Position numbers and translations under genes: made by a program. Below are positions 44,351 through 52,824 of a stretch of 64,000 bases of DNA, in pieces. The stretch's first letter is position 1; every line of letters starts with the position of its first letter. Origin of the DNA: Poritiphilus sp965212595 (GTDB taxonomy: Bacteria > Bacteroidota > Bacteroidia > Flavobacteriales > Flavobacteriaceae); assembly GCA_965212595.1 (NCBI GenBank), contig CBDBVE010000007.1, positions 62,001 to 126,000 of the forward strand. Reading direction: 5' to 3'. The notes beneath the pieces are model-generated. The model was not told the origin of the DNA. It was given only the letters and a program-made list of their open reading frames with translations, and searched no databases.

Positions 44351-45046
44351 ATGAAAAAAATACTATCCCTATTATTATTTTCGGTCTTGGGACTTACTCT
44401 TAATGCCCAAAACGTTGAAAAAAGAACGGTAGGCGACTACGAAAAAGTGTCTGTCTCGGGCTGGTTCGATGTAGAACTAGTAAATGGTAACGAAGGTGAA
44501 ATAACACTGAGAGGAAAAGAAAGCGTTCTTGAATATATAGATACTGAAGTTGTTAACGGGCGGCTAAAAATTGAATGGGCAAAACGTTACAATTTTAACC
44601 CTTTTACCTCACTCTCTAAGGTGCACATTACGGTTCCTGTGACTGACATTAATTCGGTGTCCCTTTCTGGTTCTGGCTCTATTAAAGGAAAAACAAGTTT
44701 AAAAGCAGAAGACTTCTCCACTTACCTGTCCGGATCAGGCAAGATTGATCTCGACATCAATTCTAAAACCTTAAGAACTGGTGTTTCAGGTTCTGGCGAT
44801 CTCGTATTAAGAGGGCAAACCAATGACCATGACACAGAAGTTACGGGCTCTGGAGATATAGAGGCATATGAATTGGAGTCCGACTTTGTAAATGTAAATA
44901 TCAGCGGATCGGCCGATGTCAATGTAAAGGTAAATAAAGGAATCAGGGCCAGGATCTCCGGATCTGGCGATGTGAACTACATTGGTTCTCCTGATAAGAT
45001 AGACAGTAAGGTATCAGGATCAGGTTCTGTATCAAAAGGAAAATAA
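44351..45046 (+). CDS. Head-GIN domain protein (DUF2807), first of a tandem pair
   Basis: The 231-residue protein has a signal peptide (MKKILSLLLFSVLGLTLNAQ) and the head-GIN start VEKRTVGDYEKVSVSGWFDV. A series of SGSG steps follows: VSLSGSGSIKGKT, YLSGSGKIDLD, VSGSGDLVLRG, VTGSGDIEAYE, ISGSADVNVK, ISGSGDVNYIG and VSGSGSVSKGK. This periodic motif suggests a beta-solenoid. Family members are exported and found in many Bacteroidota, with no known biochemical role. It is a clear paralogue of the next gene and probably shares the sigma-factor operon. Confidence 0.85.
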   Translation: MKKILSLLLFSVLGLTLNAQNVEKRTVGDYEKVSVSGWFDVELVNGNEGEITLRGKESVLEYIDTEVVNGRLKIEWAKRYNFNPFTSLSKVHITVPVTDINSVSLSGSGSIKGKTSLKAEDFSTYLSGSGKIDLDINSKTLRTGVSGSGDLVLRGQTNDHDTEVTGSGDIEAYELESDFVNVNISGSADVNVKVNKGIRARISGSGDVNYIGSPDKIDSKVSGSGSVSKGK

Positions 45047-45071
45047 ACATTAATCAATAAAACTAGAAATC

Positions 45072-45803
45072 ATGAAAAAATTAATGACACTAACCTTGGC
45101 GTTCTCAATGGTCGCTGTTGTAAATGCCCAATGGGGTAAGCGAATCAAAGGAAATGGCAATATGACCACTATAGAACGCTCTGTAGGTGATTACGACGAA
45201 GTTTCTGTCTCTGGCTGGTTCGATGTGGATCTCGTAGCAGGAACGGAAGGAGAATTGACTATAAAGGGAGAAGAAAATCTTCTTGAATACATTAAAACTG
45301 AGGTTAAAGACGGAAAGTTGGTAATTAAGGTTAGAAAAGGTGTGAACCTTCAGCCTTCTTCCTGGAAAAAAGATATGGGTATTTATATCACTGTACCAGT
45401 TGAAGAGATCAATGGGGTTTCCTTGTCTGGATCTGGTGATATTGTTGGCAAAACAACGCTAAAAGCTGATGATTTCAGAACGAGCATGTCTGGATCTGGA
45501 GACATTTCTTTAAGCGTGGAAGCCAATACAATTGATGCTTCAATGTCTGGTTCAGGAGATATTAATCTTAGTGGGAGTACTGGAAGTTTCGAGGTCTCTA
45601 TATCGGGCTCCGGAGATATAAAAGCTTATGAATTGGAAGCTGATGTAGTTGACGCAACAGTATCTGGTTCGGCAGACATTAAAGTAACCGCCAAAGAAAT
45701 GCTCAAGGCCAGAGTTTCTGGTTCTGGAGACATCCATTACAGGGGAAATCCAAAGAAAATAGATACAAAGACATCAGGATCTGGCGATATCAGCAAGGGT
45801 TAA
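45072..45803 (+). CDS. Head-GIN domain protein (DUF2807), second of a tandem pair
   Basis: The 243-residue protein closely follows its upstream paralogue: signal peptide, RSVGDYDEVSVSGWFDVDLV, then seven SGSGD or SGSAD steps (SLSGSGDIVGKT, SMSGSGDISLS, SMSGSGDINLS, SISGSGDIKAY, TVSGSADIKVT, RVSGSGDIHYR, TSGSGDISKG). The repeat is more regular than in the first copy, nearly all reading S-G-S-G-D-I. A tandem duplication is the simplest explanation. It is probably exported. It is the last gene before the bidirectional terminator at 45834. Confidence 0.87.
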   Translation: MKKLMTLTLAFSMVAVVNAQWGKRIKGNGNMTTIERSVGDYDEVSVSGWFDVDLVAGTEGELTIKGEENLLEYIKTEVKDGKLVIKVRKGVNLQPSSWKKDMGIYITVPVEEINGVSLSGSGDIVGKTTLKADDFRTSMSGSGDISLSVEANTIDASMSGSGDINLSGSTGSFEVSISGSGDIKAYELEADVVDATVSGSADIKVTAKEMLKARVSGSGDIHYRGNPKKIDTKTSGSGDISKG

Positions 45804-45833
45804 AAGACATTAAACATCAAGAGACGAACAGTT

Positions 45834-45857
45834 AGGCCTCCTATACGGGGGCCTTTC
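45834..45857. terminator. Bidirectional terminator after the head-GIN pair
   Basis: AGGCCTCC pairs with GGGGGCCT (one G-T pair) around TATAC, followed by TTCTATTT on the plus strand. It overlaps the 3' end of the MFS gene on the other strand. Confidence 0.6.
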
Positions 45858-47169
45858 TATTTACCCGTAGTAAAAGAAAAGCACCAATAAGAAAGAAGAG
45901 CCCGAGGAATATTGTTGCGTTACGCATACTTCCGGTAAACTGAGCCACAAAACCATATAAGAAAGTCCCTATAATTATTCCTATTTTCTCTGCAACGTCG
46001 TAGAAACTAAAAAAAGAGGTGGTATCTGTAGTATCTGGGAGAAACTTGGAATAGGTAGATCTCGATAAAGCCTGTATACCACCCATGACAAGGCCCACAA
46101 TGCCTGCAGCAATATAGAAATCCATAGGAGTCTGCAAAAAGTATGCATAAATACAGATGAACAACCAGAGTAGGTTAATACCTACCAGTGTTTTTATGTT
46201 TCCCAGGGCTTTTGAGACCAGTGCTGTAAAATAAGCTCCTAAAATGGCGACCACTTGTATTACCAGAATGCTAATAATCAATCCAAAAGTGCGTTTGTCG
46301 TCTGAACCCCAATTAATTTCTTCCTCTCCAAAATAGGTAGCAATCAGCATTACAGTTTGTACCGCCATACTGTATACAAAAAATGCTCCTAAGTACCTTT
46401 TTAGTTTTCCTTCATGCCCTAGTTGTTTCCAAACAGTTTTCAATTCTTTGAATCCGTTTAGGACGATATTCTTGCGCTCCCCTTCTTTTTTAAAACCCTT
46501 TGGGAGATGATAGAAGGTATATTGGCTAAACAAAATCCACCATAAGCCTACCGAAATAAAAGAATACTTCATGGCCTTGATTTCAGCAACTTCACCGCCT
46601 TCAGAAGTTATTCCAAAGGTCTCCGGACTTGTTACCATGGCCAGATTGAATATTAAGAGCAAAACGCTACCTGCATAACCCAGGGAAAAGCCCTTGGCAC
46701 TAGCCATATCCTGTTGTTCAGGAAAGGCGATATCAGGCAGATACGAATTGTTTATGGCGAAGCTCACCCAGAAACCTACCAGTCCGAAAAAATAGCAGAG
46801 TAATCCAAAATAGATGTTCTCAAGGGAGAACCAGTAGAGCCCAATACAGGAAAGTCCCCCCAGGTAACAAAAGAACTTCATAAAGATTTTCTTATTACCA
46901 ATAAAATCTGCAATTCCGGAGAGTAATGGTATAACTAGCGCAATAAAGACAAAGGCGGCCGAAGTCACATAACTAATCAAAGGGGCTCTTGCAATTTCAC
47001 CTCCAAAAACGGCGACCTTTTCAATCCCGGCCGTCCTAAAAAGAGCGCCATAAAAAATTGGAAACACCGCGGAAGAAATGACCAGACTATAAACAGAATT
47101 AGCCCAGTCGTAAAAGGCCCAGGCGTTGAGTAACTTTTTGTTTCCTCTAACTGCTAATGCTTTGGTCAT
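45841..47169 (-). CDS. UMF1/Atg22-type MFS transporter
   Basis: The 442-residue protein has about twelve hydrophobic segments and the UMF1 start LLNAWAFYDWANSVYSLVIS. SGIADFIGNKKIFMKFFCYL and the later GIVGLVMGGIQALSRSTYSK and LPDTTDTTSFFSFYDVAEKI blocks are characteristic of the family. Members may export amino acids or unknown solutes; the yeast relative Atg22 exports amino acids from the vacuole. The substrate is not inferable. It ends inside a bidirectional terminator and is followed downstream on the minus strand by nothing related. Confidence 0.85.
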   Translation of the reverse strand: MTKALAVRGNKKLLNAWAFYDWANSVYSLVISSAVFPIFYGALFRTAGIEKVAVFGGEIARAPLISYVTSAAFVFIALVIPLLSGIADFIGNKKIFMKFFCYLGGLSCIGLYWFSLENIYFGLLCYFFGLVGFWVSFAINNSYLPDIAFPEQQDMASAKGFSLGYAGSVLLLIFNLAMVTSPETFGITSEGGEVAEIKAMKYSFISVGLWWILFSQYTFYHLPKGFKKEGERKNIVLNGFKELKTVWKQLGHEGKLKRYLGAFFVYSMAVQTVMLIATYFGEEEINWGSDDKRTFGLIISILVIQVVAILGAYFTALVSKALGNIKTLVGINLLWLFICIYAYFLQTPMDFYIAAGIVGLVMGGIQALSRSTYSKFLPDTTDTTSFFSFYDVAEKIGIIIGTFLYGFVAQFTGSMRNATIFLGLFFLIGAFLLLRVNRKAPV

Positions 47170-47248
47170 ATTAAAAAGGAAAAGCCGTTCTGGTCAGGAA
47201 CGACTTCATTCTTATTTTTGGTTAATTTGACTTATTTCCTGCAATGTT

Positions 47249-48064
47249 CTATTCAAAAGTGGTGACTCCAAATTTTCTGGCTTCCTGTTCGGCGAGAGGT
47301 GCCCAGGCCGCAAGGTTCTTAATTCTGGTATCGTTAGAAGGGTGTGTACTTAAGAACTCAGGAGGAGCATTACCACCAGCATTGGCTTTCATCCGTTTCC
47401 AAAGCTCTGATGCCTCGTAAGGGTTATATCCGGCTATGGCCATAATCTGCAGACCTATTCTATCTGCTTCGGTTTCATGACCCCGACTAAACGGAAGCAT
47501 TAGTCCTACCGTAGAGCCAACACCATAGGCTTGATTAAACATATTTCTTTTTTCAGGATCCTGTATAGCTACATTTCCGGCTACAGCTCCAATCTGCTGC
47601 AAAGTACCAGCACTCATGCGTTGAGCCCCGTGGTCTGCCAGAGCGTGGGCTACTTCATGGCCCATTACCACTGCCACTCCTGTCTCTGTTTGTGTTATTG
47701 GAAGGATGCCTGTATAAAAAACAATTTTGCCTCCTGGCATACACCAGGCATTTACTGTCTTGTCATCAACCAAATTGTATTCCCAGCGGTAGTCTTTGAG
47801 ATATCCTGGATACCCGTTCGCCGTTAACCATCGTTCGGCAGCAGATGATATACGCTGTCCTACCTTGCTAATCATTTTAGCGTCTGAAGTACCTTCTATG
47901 ATCTTATTTTCACCCAAAAACTGATCGTATTGGGCAAATGCCATAGGGAAGATCTGACTATTCGGATAAAAATTTAAAACCTTCTTACCCGTAAAAGGAT
48001 TGGTCTTACAAGCCGCGACAGCCAAAAAGACCAATAAACTTAAAATTACTTTCCTCGTTTTCAT
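47249..48064 (-). CDS. M48-family lipoprotein metallopeptidase
   Basis: The 271-residue protein has a lipoprotein signal with lipobox FLAVAAC. The zinc motif HExxH is in VVMGHEVAHALADHGAQR, and the third ligand region is in RGHETEADRIGLQIMAIAGY. FLSTHPSNDTRIKNLAAW follows near the end. This layout matches YcaL/LoiP/BepA-type M48 peptidases, which clear misfolded outer-membrane proteins. It should be anchored to a membrane in the periplasm. It sits 36 bases after the GH31 gene but is probably unrelated to it. Confidence 0.9.
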   Translation of the reverse strand: MKTRKVILSLLVFLAVAACKTNPFTGKKVLNFYPNSQIFPMAFAQYDQFLGENKIIEGTSDAKMISKVGQRISSAAERWLTANGYPGYLKDYRWEYNLVDDKTVNAWCMPGGKIVFYTGILPITQTETGVAVVMGHEVAHALADHGAQRMSAGTLQQIGAVAGNVAIQDPEKRNMFNQAYGVGSTVGLMLPFSRGHETEADRIGLQIMAIAGYNPYEASELWKRMKANAGGNAPPEFLSTHPSNDTRIKNLAAWAPLAEQEARKFGVTTFE

Positions 48065-48100
48065 CTTGTTAGTGTTTTCGTTTTTGTAAAATACAAAAAA

Positions 48101-50500
48101 TCACTTTCCGGTAATGTGCAATTCAGTAAAATTTTTGCCAATAACGATGGAGTTATTTCCATTCAATTGCACCTCCTTTAAGGAAACCTTCTCATTGTCT
48201 AATTCAATGGAGGCTATTTTAAAAGGCAAGCCTATAAGGTTAACTTTAAAGGTTTCGTAAGAGGTGATATAGGTCCCATCCTTAAACTGTTGAATGATCA
48301 ACTCCTTTTCTTTGCCCTTTAACTTAAAATTGCGTACGCTATACCTTCCTTTTGTATAATCGTAACCGTCCTCAGCATCCTCATATACCGTAGAATTTTC
48401 TACTCCTTCTTTAAAATAAACGTCAAGTGTAAGCTCTTCAATTTCTTTTTCGCCCACGTATTGTTGCACAGGATACTTAGGTATGATAGACCCTTCTTTT
48501 ATAAAGAGTGGAATCTTATCGATATCGGCAACCACCCATTTTTCCATGCCTCCTTCTACGATCTCACCAGTCCAAAAGTTGTGCCATTTTCCTCTTGGGA
48601 TATACATTCGCCTACCCTGGGCGTTAGGTTCCTGCACTGGACAAACCAAAATATGCTCCCCAAAAATAAACTCATCTGTCCTAAAATGCGTTTGATGATC
48701 CTCCTGATCAAAGTACACCAGCGGTTTTAGCATTGGAATTTTTTCGTTAGCATACTTCCAAAACATGGTATAGAGGTAGGGCAGCAACTGATAACGTAGC
48801 TCGATAAACTTTTTAACTATGCCAGTTACCTCGCTATCAAAGGACCAGGGTTCCTGATCGCCGTGGTCACCACTTGAATGAACCCTGCAGAAAGGGTGAA
48901 AAACCCCGAGTTGAATCCACCTTGCAAATAGTTCGCCACTTGGCTGTTCTGCGAAACCTCCAATATCTGATCCTACAAAAGACATTCCACTCATACACAT
49001 ACGTTGAACCTGTACATTTGCAATCCAAAGATGCTCCCAGGTAGCTACGTTATCGCCCGTCCAGGTACTGGCATAGCGCTGTGTGCCCGCATATGCCGCT
49101 CTGGTAATTACAAAAGGACGTCTGGGGTATACATATTTTTTTACACCTTCAAAAGTGGCTCGTACCATCTGCATGCCATATATGTTATGTGCTTTTCGAT
49201 GACTGCATGGGTGCCCGTCATAGTCGTGTCTAACATCCAGCGGCGCCGTCTTTGTAGGCACTTCCATAACCGCCGGTTCGTTCATGTCGTTCCAAACCGC
49301 ATGGACCCCGTCATCTGCAAAAAGTCCTTTATATAGTTCGGCCCACCATTCTCGTACCTCCGGGTTGGTATAATCAGGAAAATTACAGTCCCCCGGCCAT
49401 ACTTTCCCTCGCAAATAAGGTCCGTCAGCTCTTTTACAGAAATAGTCATTATCGCGTGCTTCCTGATACACCCAATAGTCTTTATCGACTTTTATTCCAG
49501 GATCTATCATCACCACAGTTTTAAAACCATCTTGGTAAAGTTCATCAATCATGGCCTTGGGCTCCGGGAAGCGCTTTTTGTCCCAGGTGAAGCATCGAAA
49601 CCCGTCCATATAGTCAATGTCCAGGTAAATAGCGTCGCAGGGAATCTCAAGCTCTCTAAACTTCGCGGCCAACTCTTTTACCCGGCTTTCCGGGTAATAG
49701 CTCCATTTAGATTGATGATAGCCCAATGCCCAGAGCGGGGGTAATTCTGGAGTTCCGGTAAGATCTGTATAAGAACGTACCACCCTGGAAATTTCCGGAC
49801 CATAGAAGAAATAATAGTTCATTTCTCCGCCATCTGCCCAGAAGCTGGTTGTATTTCTTCTTTCATGAGAGAAATCGAAGTAACTTCTAAAGGTATTGTC
49901 AAAGAAAATCCCGTAAGCAATGTTATTATGAAGGCCAATAAAAAAGGGAACCGCTTTGTAAAGAGGGTCCTGGTCCTTGCCATAAGCGTACTGATCGGTC
50001 ACCCAATTATTTACTCGTTTCCCTTTTAGGTTTGTATGGGTAGCTTTATCTCCCATACCGTAAAAGCTCTCCCCGGTTTGGGTAATCTTGCCCATTTTTA
50101 CGGTATTCCCTCCATAGGTATAGTTTTCCTCCCAGTGAAAACCTAATTCGTCTTCATTAATTATATTTCCCTCCAGGTCTGAGATCTGTACCCTCAAAGT
50201 CTTCTTGTCTACCAGGATATTTAACTTGGCAGTTTTAATAAGGTACTCTGTTTTGGTTTCTTCAGTTTCTAGCTGGTCATATCCCCTACTCGGGTTATCG
50301 TCAATTGCGTATGAGAAGTCGGGTTCAAACACATGTTCGGTGGCATATCTGAATCGCAGTGCACTGTTTCTGATCACAGTGAGTTCAAGAATTACACCAT
50401 TTTCTGTAGTAAAGTAGAACTTATCGGTATCTCTTTTAAAATCAACTATCCGGTTAGGGTACAAATTCCCCTTGTATTCGAGTTCGGTGTTGGTAATCAT
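48101..50500 (-). CDS. Glycoside hydrolase family 31 alpha-glucosidase
   Basis: The 799-residue protein is a GH31 retaining alpha-glucosidase. The nucleophile D405 lies in AVWNDMNEPAVMEVP, and the acid/base region is TSTWTGDNVATWEHL then SGMSFVGSDIGGF. The N-terminal GH31 sandwich domain has YGMGDKATHTNLKGKRV, and a DUF5110-type C-terminal domain ends it. No signal peptide is visible, so it is likely cytoplasmic. Its neighbours are the GlgE-pathway genes, though a 417-base gap containing repeat copy D separates them. It could release glucose from glycogen or maltodextrins. Confidence 0.93.
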   Translation of the reverse strand: MITNTELEYKGNLYPNRIVDFKRDTDKFYFTTENGVILELTVIRNSALRFRYATEHVFEPDFSYAIDDNPSRGYDQLETEETKTEYLIKTAKLNILVDKKTLRVQISDLEGNIINEDELGFHWEENYTYGGNTVKMGKITQTGESFYGMGDKATHTNLKGKRVNNWVTDQYAYGKDQDPLYKAVPFFIGLHNNIAYGIFFDNTFRSYFDFSHERRNTTSFWADGGEMNYYFFYGPEISRVVRSYTDLTGTPELPPLWALGYHQSKWSYYPESRVKELAAKFRELEIPCDAIYLDIDYMDGFRCFTWDKKRFPEPKAMIDELYQDGFKTVVMIDPGIKVDKDYWVYQEARDNDYFCKRADGPYLRGKVWPGDCNFPDYTNPEVREWWAELYKGLFADDGVHAVWNDMNEPAVMEVPTKTAPLDVRHDYDGHPCSHRKAHNIYGMQMVRATFEGVKKYVYPRRPFVITRAAYAGTQRYASTWTGDNVATWEHLWIANVQVQRMCMSGMSFVGSDIGGFAEQPSGELFARWIQLGVFHPFCRVHSSGDHGDQEPWSFDSEVTGIVKKFIELRYQLLPYLYTMFWKYANEKIPMLKPLVYFDQEDHQTHFRTDEFIFGEHILVCPVQEPNAQGRRMYIPRGKWHNFWTGEIVEGGMEKWVVADIDKIPLFIKEGSIIPKYPVQQYVGEKEIEELTLDVYFKEGVENSTVYEDAEDGYDYTKGRYSVRNFKLKGKEKELIIQQFKDGTYITSYETFKVNLIGLPFKIASIELDNEKVSLKEVQLNGNNSIVIGKNFTELHITGK

Positions 50501-50917
50501 AGTGGTTTTTTTGTAATATTTCTTCCTGCCCTTCTTTCAAACTTCATGAACTGTAAAGATACATTTGAGTCTACAAAAAAAAGACTTTGCCAGACAAAAT
50601 TACATAGTTCTTATAACCAACTTATGAACTATAACGTTGTAGTTGCCGGTCCTTTAAGAATTAAAAGAGTGAAAAGTGCTGCAAACAAGGGAATAAAAAT
50701 AGAAGTTGAGCCCCTTAACCGTTGAGCTGTTAGATGCACGGTGCATGGTGCCAGTTTACAGGAAGATTTGTTTTGAGCATAATTAATATAGGGGTCTAGA
50801 CCCCACCCTAATTTAAGGTAGTCGTGTTCCCTGCAATTTGCAAGCAGATTAACATCCATGAATGCCTCTCAATGGGATCAACAGACTAATTAGCCACTAC
50901 TCCGCAATGGGTATTAA
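50501..50917. other. Intergenic region with palindrome-headed repeat copy D
   Basis: The 417 bases between the GH31 gene and glgB hold no convincing gene. A 33-codon plus-strand frame (50624-50725; MNYNVVVAGP...) is too short to support. The structured repeat at 50791-50846 is the only recognisable element. A GH31 promoter should lie near 50520-50600, but no clean TAnnTTTG box was found; TATCTTTA on the minus strand near 50560 is the closest. Confidence 0.4.
50791..50846 (+). repeat. Intergenic palindrome-headed repeat, copy D
   Basis: GGGGTCTAGACCCC, then ACCCT, AAGGTA, GTGTTCCCTG, CAATTTG and CAAGCA. The palindrome differs slightly from the other three copies but keeps its symmetry, a compensated change. 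It lies about 70 bases past the glgB stop, with its tail facing glgB. Confidence 0.75.
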
Positions 50918-52813
50918 TTATTGAAAAATAACCAGTCCTAATGGAGGAATATCAATTTCAACAGAGTAGTCGCGACCATGCCAGGGTGTTTTGCTGGCTT
51001 TTAGTTTAGTGTTCTTCATACCGCTACCTCCGTATTTCTTTTCATCACTATTGAAAACTTCCTTTAAACTCCCAGGTTTAGGTATGCCTATTCTGTAATT
51101 CTCTCTGGGTACCGGCGTAAAATTACAGGCAATAATTAGGTCATTCTCTTTATCATGGCCTTTGCGAAGATAGGTGAGCACAGAATTTTCACTGTCGCCA
51201 TAATCTATCCATTGAAATCCTTCAGAACTAAATTGCTTTTCATATAGAGCCGGGTAAGTTTGATAAATGCCGTTTAGGTCTTTAACAAGTTCTTTTACTC
51301 CCGAATGAAAATCATATTGCAGCAAATGCCAGTCCAGGCTATGTTGGTAATTCCATTCGGCCGTTTGCCCAAATTCCCCTCCCATAAATATCAGATTCGT
51401 CCCTGGATGCGTGTACATGTAGCCAAAAAGCAGGCGTAAATTGGCAAAGCGCTGCCATTCATCTCCAGGCATTCTATACAACAATGATTGCTTGCCATAG
51501 ACTACCTCATCATGTGAAAAAGGAAGCATGAAATTCTCTGTGAATGCGTAGGTCATACTAAAGGTAATGTCATCCTGATGATGCCTGCGGTAAATCGGCT
51601 CTTTCTGAAAATATTCAAGAGTGTCGTGCATCCAGCCCATCATCCATTTCATTCCAAAACCTAACCCACCCAGGTTAACAGGCCTCGAAACTCCTGAAAA
51701 GGCTGTTGATTCTTCCGCAATTGTTTGTACACCTTCAAAGCTGCTATAAACCTCTTCATTGAGTTCCCGTATAAAGGAAATTGCCTCTAAATGTTCATTG
51801 TTTCCATACATATTAGGTTCCCATTCGCCGTCCTCTCTCGAGTAGTCCAGATATAGCATGGACGCAACGGCATCAACTCTTAATCCGTCTACATGAAATT
51901 GGTCTAACCAAAAGAGCGCATTACTAATCAGGAAAGCGCGGACCTCATTTCTTCCATAATTAAAAATCAAACTTTTCCAATCTGGATGGTAACCTTTTCG
52001 CCGGTCTGGATGTTCGTAAAGGTTAGAACCGTCAAAAAATCCTAAACCGTGCGCGTCTTCCGGGAAATGCGAAGGCACCCAATCGAGGATTACTCCGATA
52101 TCATTCTGATGTAGCTTGTCTATTAATAATTTCAGGTCTTCTGGCTTTCCAAACCTTGAAGTAGGTGCGAAATACCCGGTGAGTTGATAACCCCACGAAG
52201 GGTCATAAGGGTATTCCATTATAGGCATAAACTCTACATGAGTAAAATTCATTTCCTTTAGATAGCTCACAAGGTCATCGGCCAGATCTATATAGGATAC
52301 AAAGCCATTTCCTTCTTTTCGTTTCCATGAACCCAAATGAACTTCATAGACAGCATATGGGCGGTCTAAACCATTTTTTTCTTTTCGGTAACCCATCCAT
52401 TTCTTGTCCTTCCATTTGTAGTCAGCTTTCCAGACAAGAGAAGCCGTATTGGGTGGGTGTTCACAATAGCGGGCAAAGGGATCTGCCTTTTCTGTAACTA
52501 TATCGTTATTATGTGATCGTATTTTGTACTTGTATTTCGTTCCCATGTCAACTCCAGGAATGAAACCTTCCCAAATACCACTTTCATCCCATCTTACGTT
52601 GAGCTTGTGATCTCCTTCAAGCCAATAATTAAAATCTCCAATCACTGAAACAGACTTTGCGGAGGGCGCCCAAACTGCAAAATAAGTGCCTTTTTCTCCA
52701 TTGACTTCCACAAGATGAGAGCCCAGTTTGTCGTAAAGCCTATAGTGCTTGCCCGCCTTAAAAAGATTAATATCAAAATCTGAAAACAGACTGTGCGGTA
52801 CAACTTTACTCAT
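50918..52813 (-). CDS. glgB: 1,4-alpha-glucan branching enzyme
   Basis: The 631-residue GH13 enzyme introduces alpha-1,6 branches. It shows a CBM48-like N-terminal domain (YFAVWAPSAKSVSVIGDFNY), catalytic nucleophile D314 in GLRVDAVASMLYLDYSR, acid/base in VQTIAEESTAFSGV, and the third acidic residue in LPFSHDEVVYGKQSL. The family-typical GGEFGQTAEWNYQHSLDW lies downstream. It follows the maltokinase gene by 11 bases, so glgE, maltokinase and glgB form an operon. In the GlgE pathway GlgB branches the linear glucan made by GlgE. Confidence 0.95.
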   Translation of the reverse strand: MSKVVPHSLFSDFDINLFKAGKHYRLYDKLGSHLVEVNGEKGTYFAVWAPSAKSVSVIGDFNYWLEGDHKLNVRWDESGIWEGFIPGVDMGTKYKYKIRSHNNDIVTEKADPFARYCEHPPNTASLVWKADYKWKDKKWMGYRKEKNGLDRPYAVYEVHLGSWKRKEGNGFVSYIDLADDLVSYLKEMNFTHVEFMPIMEYPYDPSWGYQLTGYFAPTSRFGKPEDLKLLIDKLHQNDIGVILDWVPSHFPEDAHGLGFFDGSNLYEHPDRRKGYHPDWKSLIFNYGRNEVRAFLISNALFWLDQFHVDGLRVDAVASMLYLDYSREDGEWEPNMYGNNEHLEAISFIRELNEEVYSSFEGVQTIAEESTAFSGVSRPVNLGGLGFGMKWMMGWMHDTLEYFQKEPIYRRHHQDDITFSMTYAFTENFMLPFSHDEVVYGKQSLLYRMPGDEWQRFANLRLLFGYMYTHPGTNLIFMGGEFGQTAEWNYQHSLDWHLLQYDFHSGVKELVKDLNGIYQTYPALYEKQFSSEGFQWIDYGDSENSVLTYLRKGHDKENDLIIACNFTPVPRENYRIGIPKPGSLKEVFNSDEKKYGGSGMKNTKLKASKTPWHGRDYSVEIDIPPLGLVIFQ

Positions 52814-52824
52814 ATATTTTTGTT

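Noticed and set aside
50624..50725. 33-codon plus-strand frame (MNYNVVVAGP...) between GH31 and glgB genes
   Set aside because: Too short, no ribosome-binding site or promoter, no recognised family, and part of a region without codon structure.
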